In this document: one piece after another, positions 63,562 to 64,000 of the stretch | Position numbering within the stretch: position 1 is the first letter of the stretch | Layout: every line of letters begins with the position of its first letter | NCBI RefSeq assembly: GCF_900115305.1 | Contig: NZ_FOVW01000004.1 | Location: 186,001 to 250,000, forward strand | Origin: Algoriphagus ornithinivorans | GTDB lineage: Bacteria; Bacteroidota; Bacteroidia; Cytophagales; Cyclobacteriaceae | Length of the DNA: 64,000 bases | Reading direction: 5' to 3' | Program-made: the position numbers and the translations under genes | The notes under the pieces: model-generated | Told to the model about the DNA's origin: nothing | Seen by the model: the letters and a program-made list of their open reading frames with translations, nothing else | Databases searched by the model: none

Positions 63562-64000
63562 ATGAGTGAGTTGACGGAACAAATTACCCTGGCCTTAAAT
63601 GAAAAAGCTATTCCTGAAAAAGCGGCCTTTTTCCCAAAATTTTTCAAGGCTTTCCCAGGAGGATATGGGGAAGGTGATCTGTTTTTGGGTGTGAAGGTGC
63701 CTGATCAGCGAAAGATAGCTATGCAGTTTTATAAGGAGATCAGCCTAAATGAGTTATCTGAATTGGTGAGAAATCCTTATCACGAAGTGAGGTTGACAGG
63801 GCTTTTGGCTTTGGTCTATCGCTATGAAAAATGCAAAACAGAGGATTTAAGAAAGGAGTTGGTTGATTTTTATTTAGCTCATTTGGACTTTGTAAACAAT
63901 TGGGACCTCGTGGATACGAGCTGTCATTTTATTTTAGGGGAGTATTATTGGAAAAAGGAGAAGGACTTATTTTATGAGCTAGCAGATTCAGGCCATCTCT
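63562..64000 (+). CDS. AlkD-family DNA alkylation repair protein (3' truncated)
   Basis: The first 146 residues are visible and the gene continues beyond the window. The ATG at 63562 follows a divergent promoter region shared with the kinase gene. The HEAT-like repeat pattern of the AlkD/alkylation-repair family is clear: FFKAFPGGYGEGDLFLGVKV, VPDQRKIAMQFYKEI, NPYHEVRLTGLLALVYRYEK and FVNNWDLVDTSCHFILGEY. AlkD removes some alkylated bases without base flipping. The catalytic acidic residue may lie in WDLVD. Confidence 0.85.
   Translation, partial: MSELTEQITLALNEKAIPEKAAFFPKFFKAFPGGYGEGDLFLGVKVPDQRKIAMQFYKEISLNELSELVRNPYHEVRLTGLLALVYRYEKCKTEDLRKELVDFYLAHLDFVNNWDLVDTSCHFILGEYYWKKEKDLFYELADSGHL

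Overview
The window is a stretch of chromosome from a Bacteroidota bacterium, most likely order Cytophagales, family Cyclobacteriaceae (Algoriphagus-like). I infer this from the protein families (DUF4834, DUF2851, lamin-tail secreted protein, TraR/DksA-like protein with a decayed zinc finger, NarL-type TPR histidine kinases, DPP-IV). The isolated atpD-atpC pair, the rpsU-xerC-hpf run and several upstream regions matching the Bacteroidota promoter pattern TTG-N17-23-TAnnTTTG point the same way. No taxon was confirmed by a search.

Layout. 0-6.5 kb: end of a hydrolase gene, a UPF0158 protein, a GNAT acetyltransferase, an M1 peptidase, a membrane protein, carB (without the usual C-terminal regulatory domain) and a DUF4834 gene. 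6.6-8.65 kb: an array of seven modules, each a set of nested hairpins, repeating every 225 or 228 bp. A Y1 (HUH) transposase gene sits inside one module in place of its 14-bp linker. This is the most unusual part of the window. 8.65-18.3 kb: a THUMP-like methyltransferase whose coding sequence contains a REP-like palindrome, asd, a secreted lamin-tail protein, small genes, scpB, a SprT-like protease, an acidic small lipoprotein and der. 18.3-20.8 kb: era, then an initiator tRNA with decayed tRNA copies around it.

20.8-36 kb: a lipoprotein, a TPR histidine kinase with its response regulator, two secreted proteins, hflK-hflC, a secreted nuclease, several enzymes and an acyl-CoA dehydrogenase. 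36-46.5 kb: a methyltransferase, a ceramidase-like hydrolase, purM, a second tandem-repeat intergenic region, ddl, a RAYT transposase flanked by REP palindromes, DPP-IV, an MBL-rhodanese protein and an NlpC/P60 lipoprotein. 46.5-50.2 kb: atpD-atpC, rpsU, xerC and hpf. 50.2-55.5 kb: four membrane or membrane-linked genes (two GT39-type enzymes, a GT2 enzyme, a flippase-like protein) that suggest glycosylation from a lipid carrier. 55.5-64 kb: pyrF, a DUF2851 protein, a hexapeptide acyltransferase, trhO, a nucleoside phosphorylase, a small gene with a palindrome over its promoter, a second histidine kinase/response regulator pair and the start of an AlkD-like gene.

Most of the window is housekeeping sequence. 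Accessory content is concentrated in intergenic DNA: two single-stranded-DNA transposase families (Y1/IS200-like at 7.4 kb, RAYT at 41 kb) with their palindromes, two tandem-repeat blocks, tRNA remnants and dispersed micro-repeats. I saw no CRISPR array, phage, toxin-antitoxin pair or recognisable defence island.
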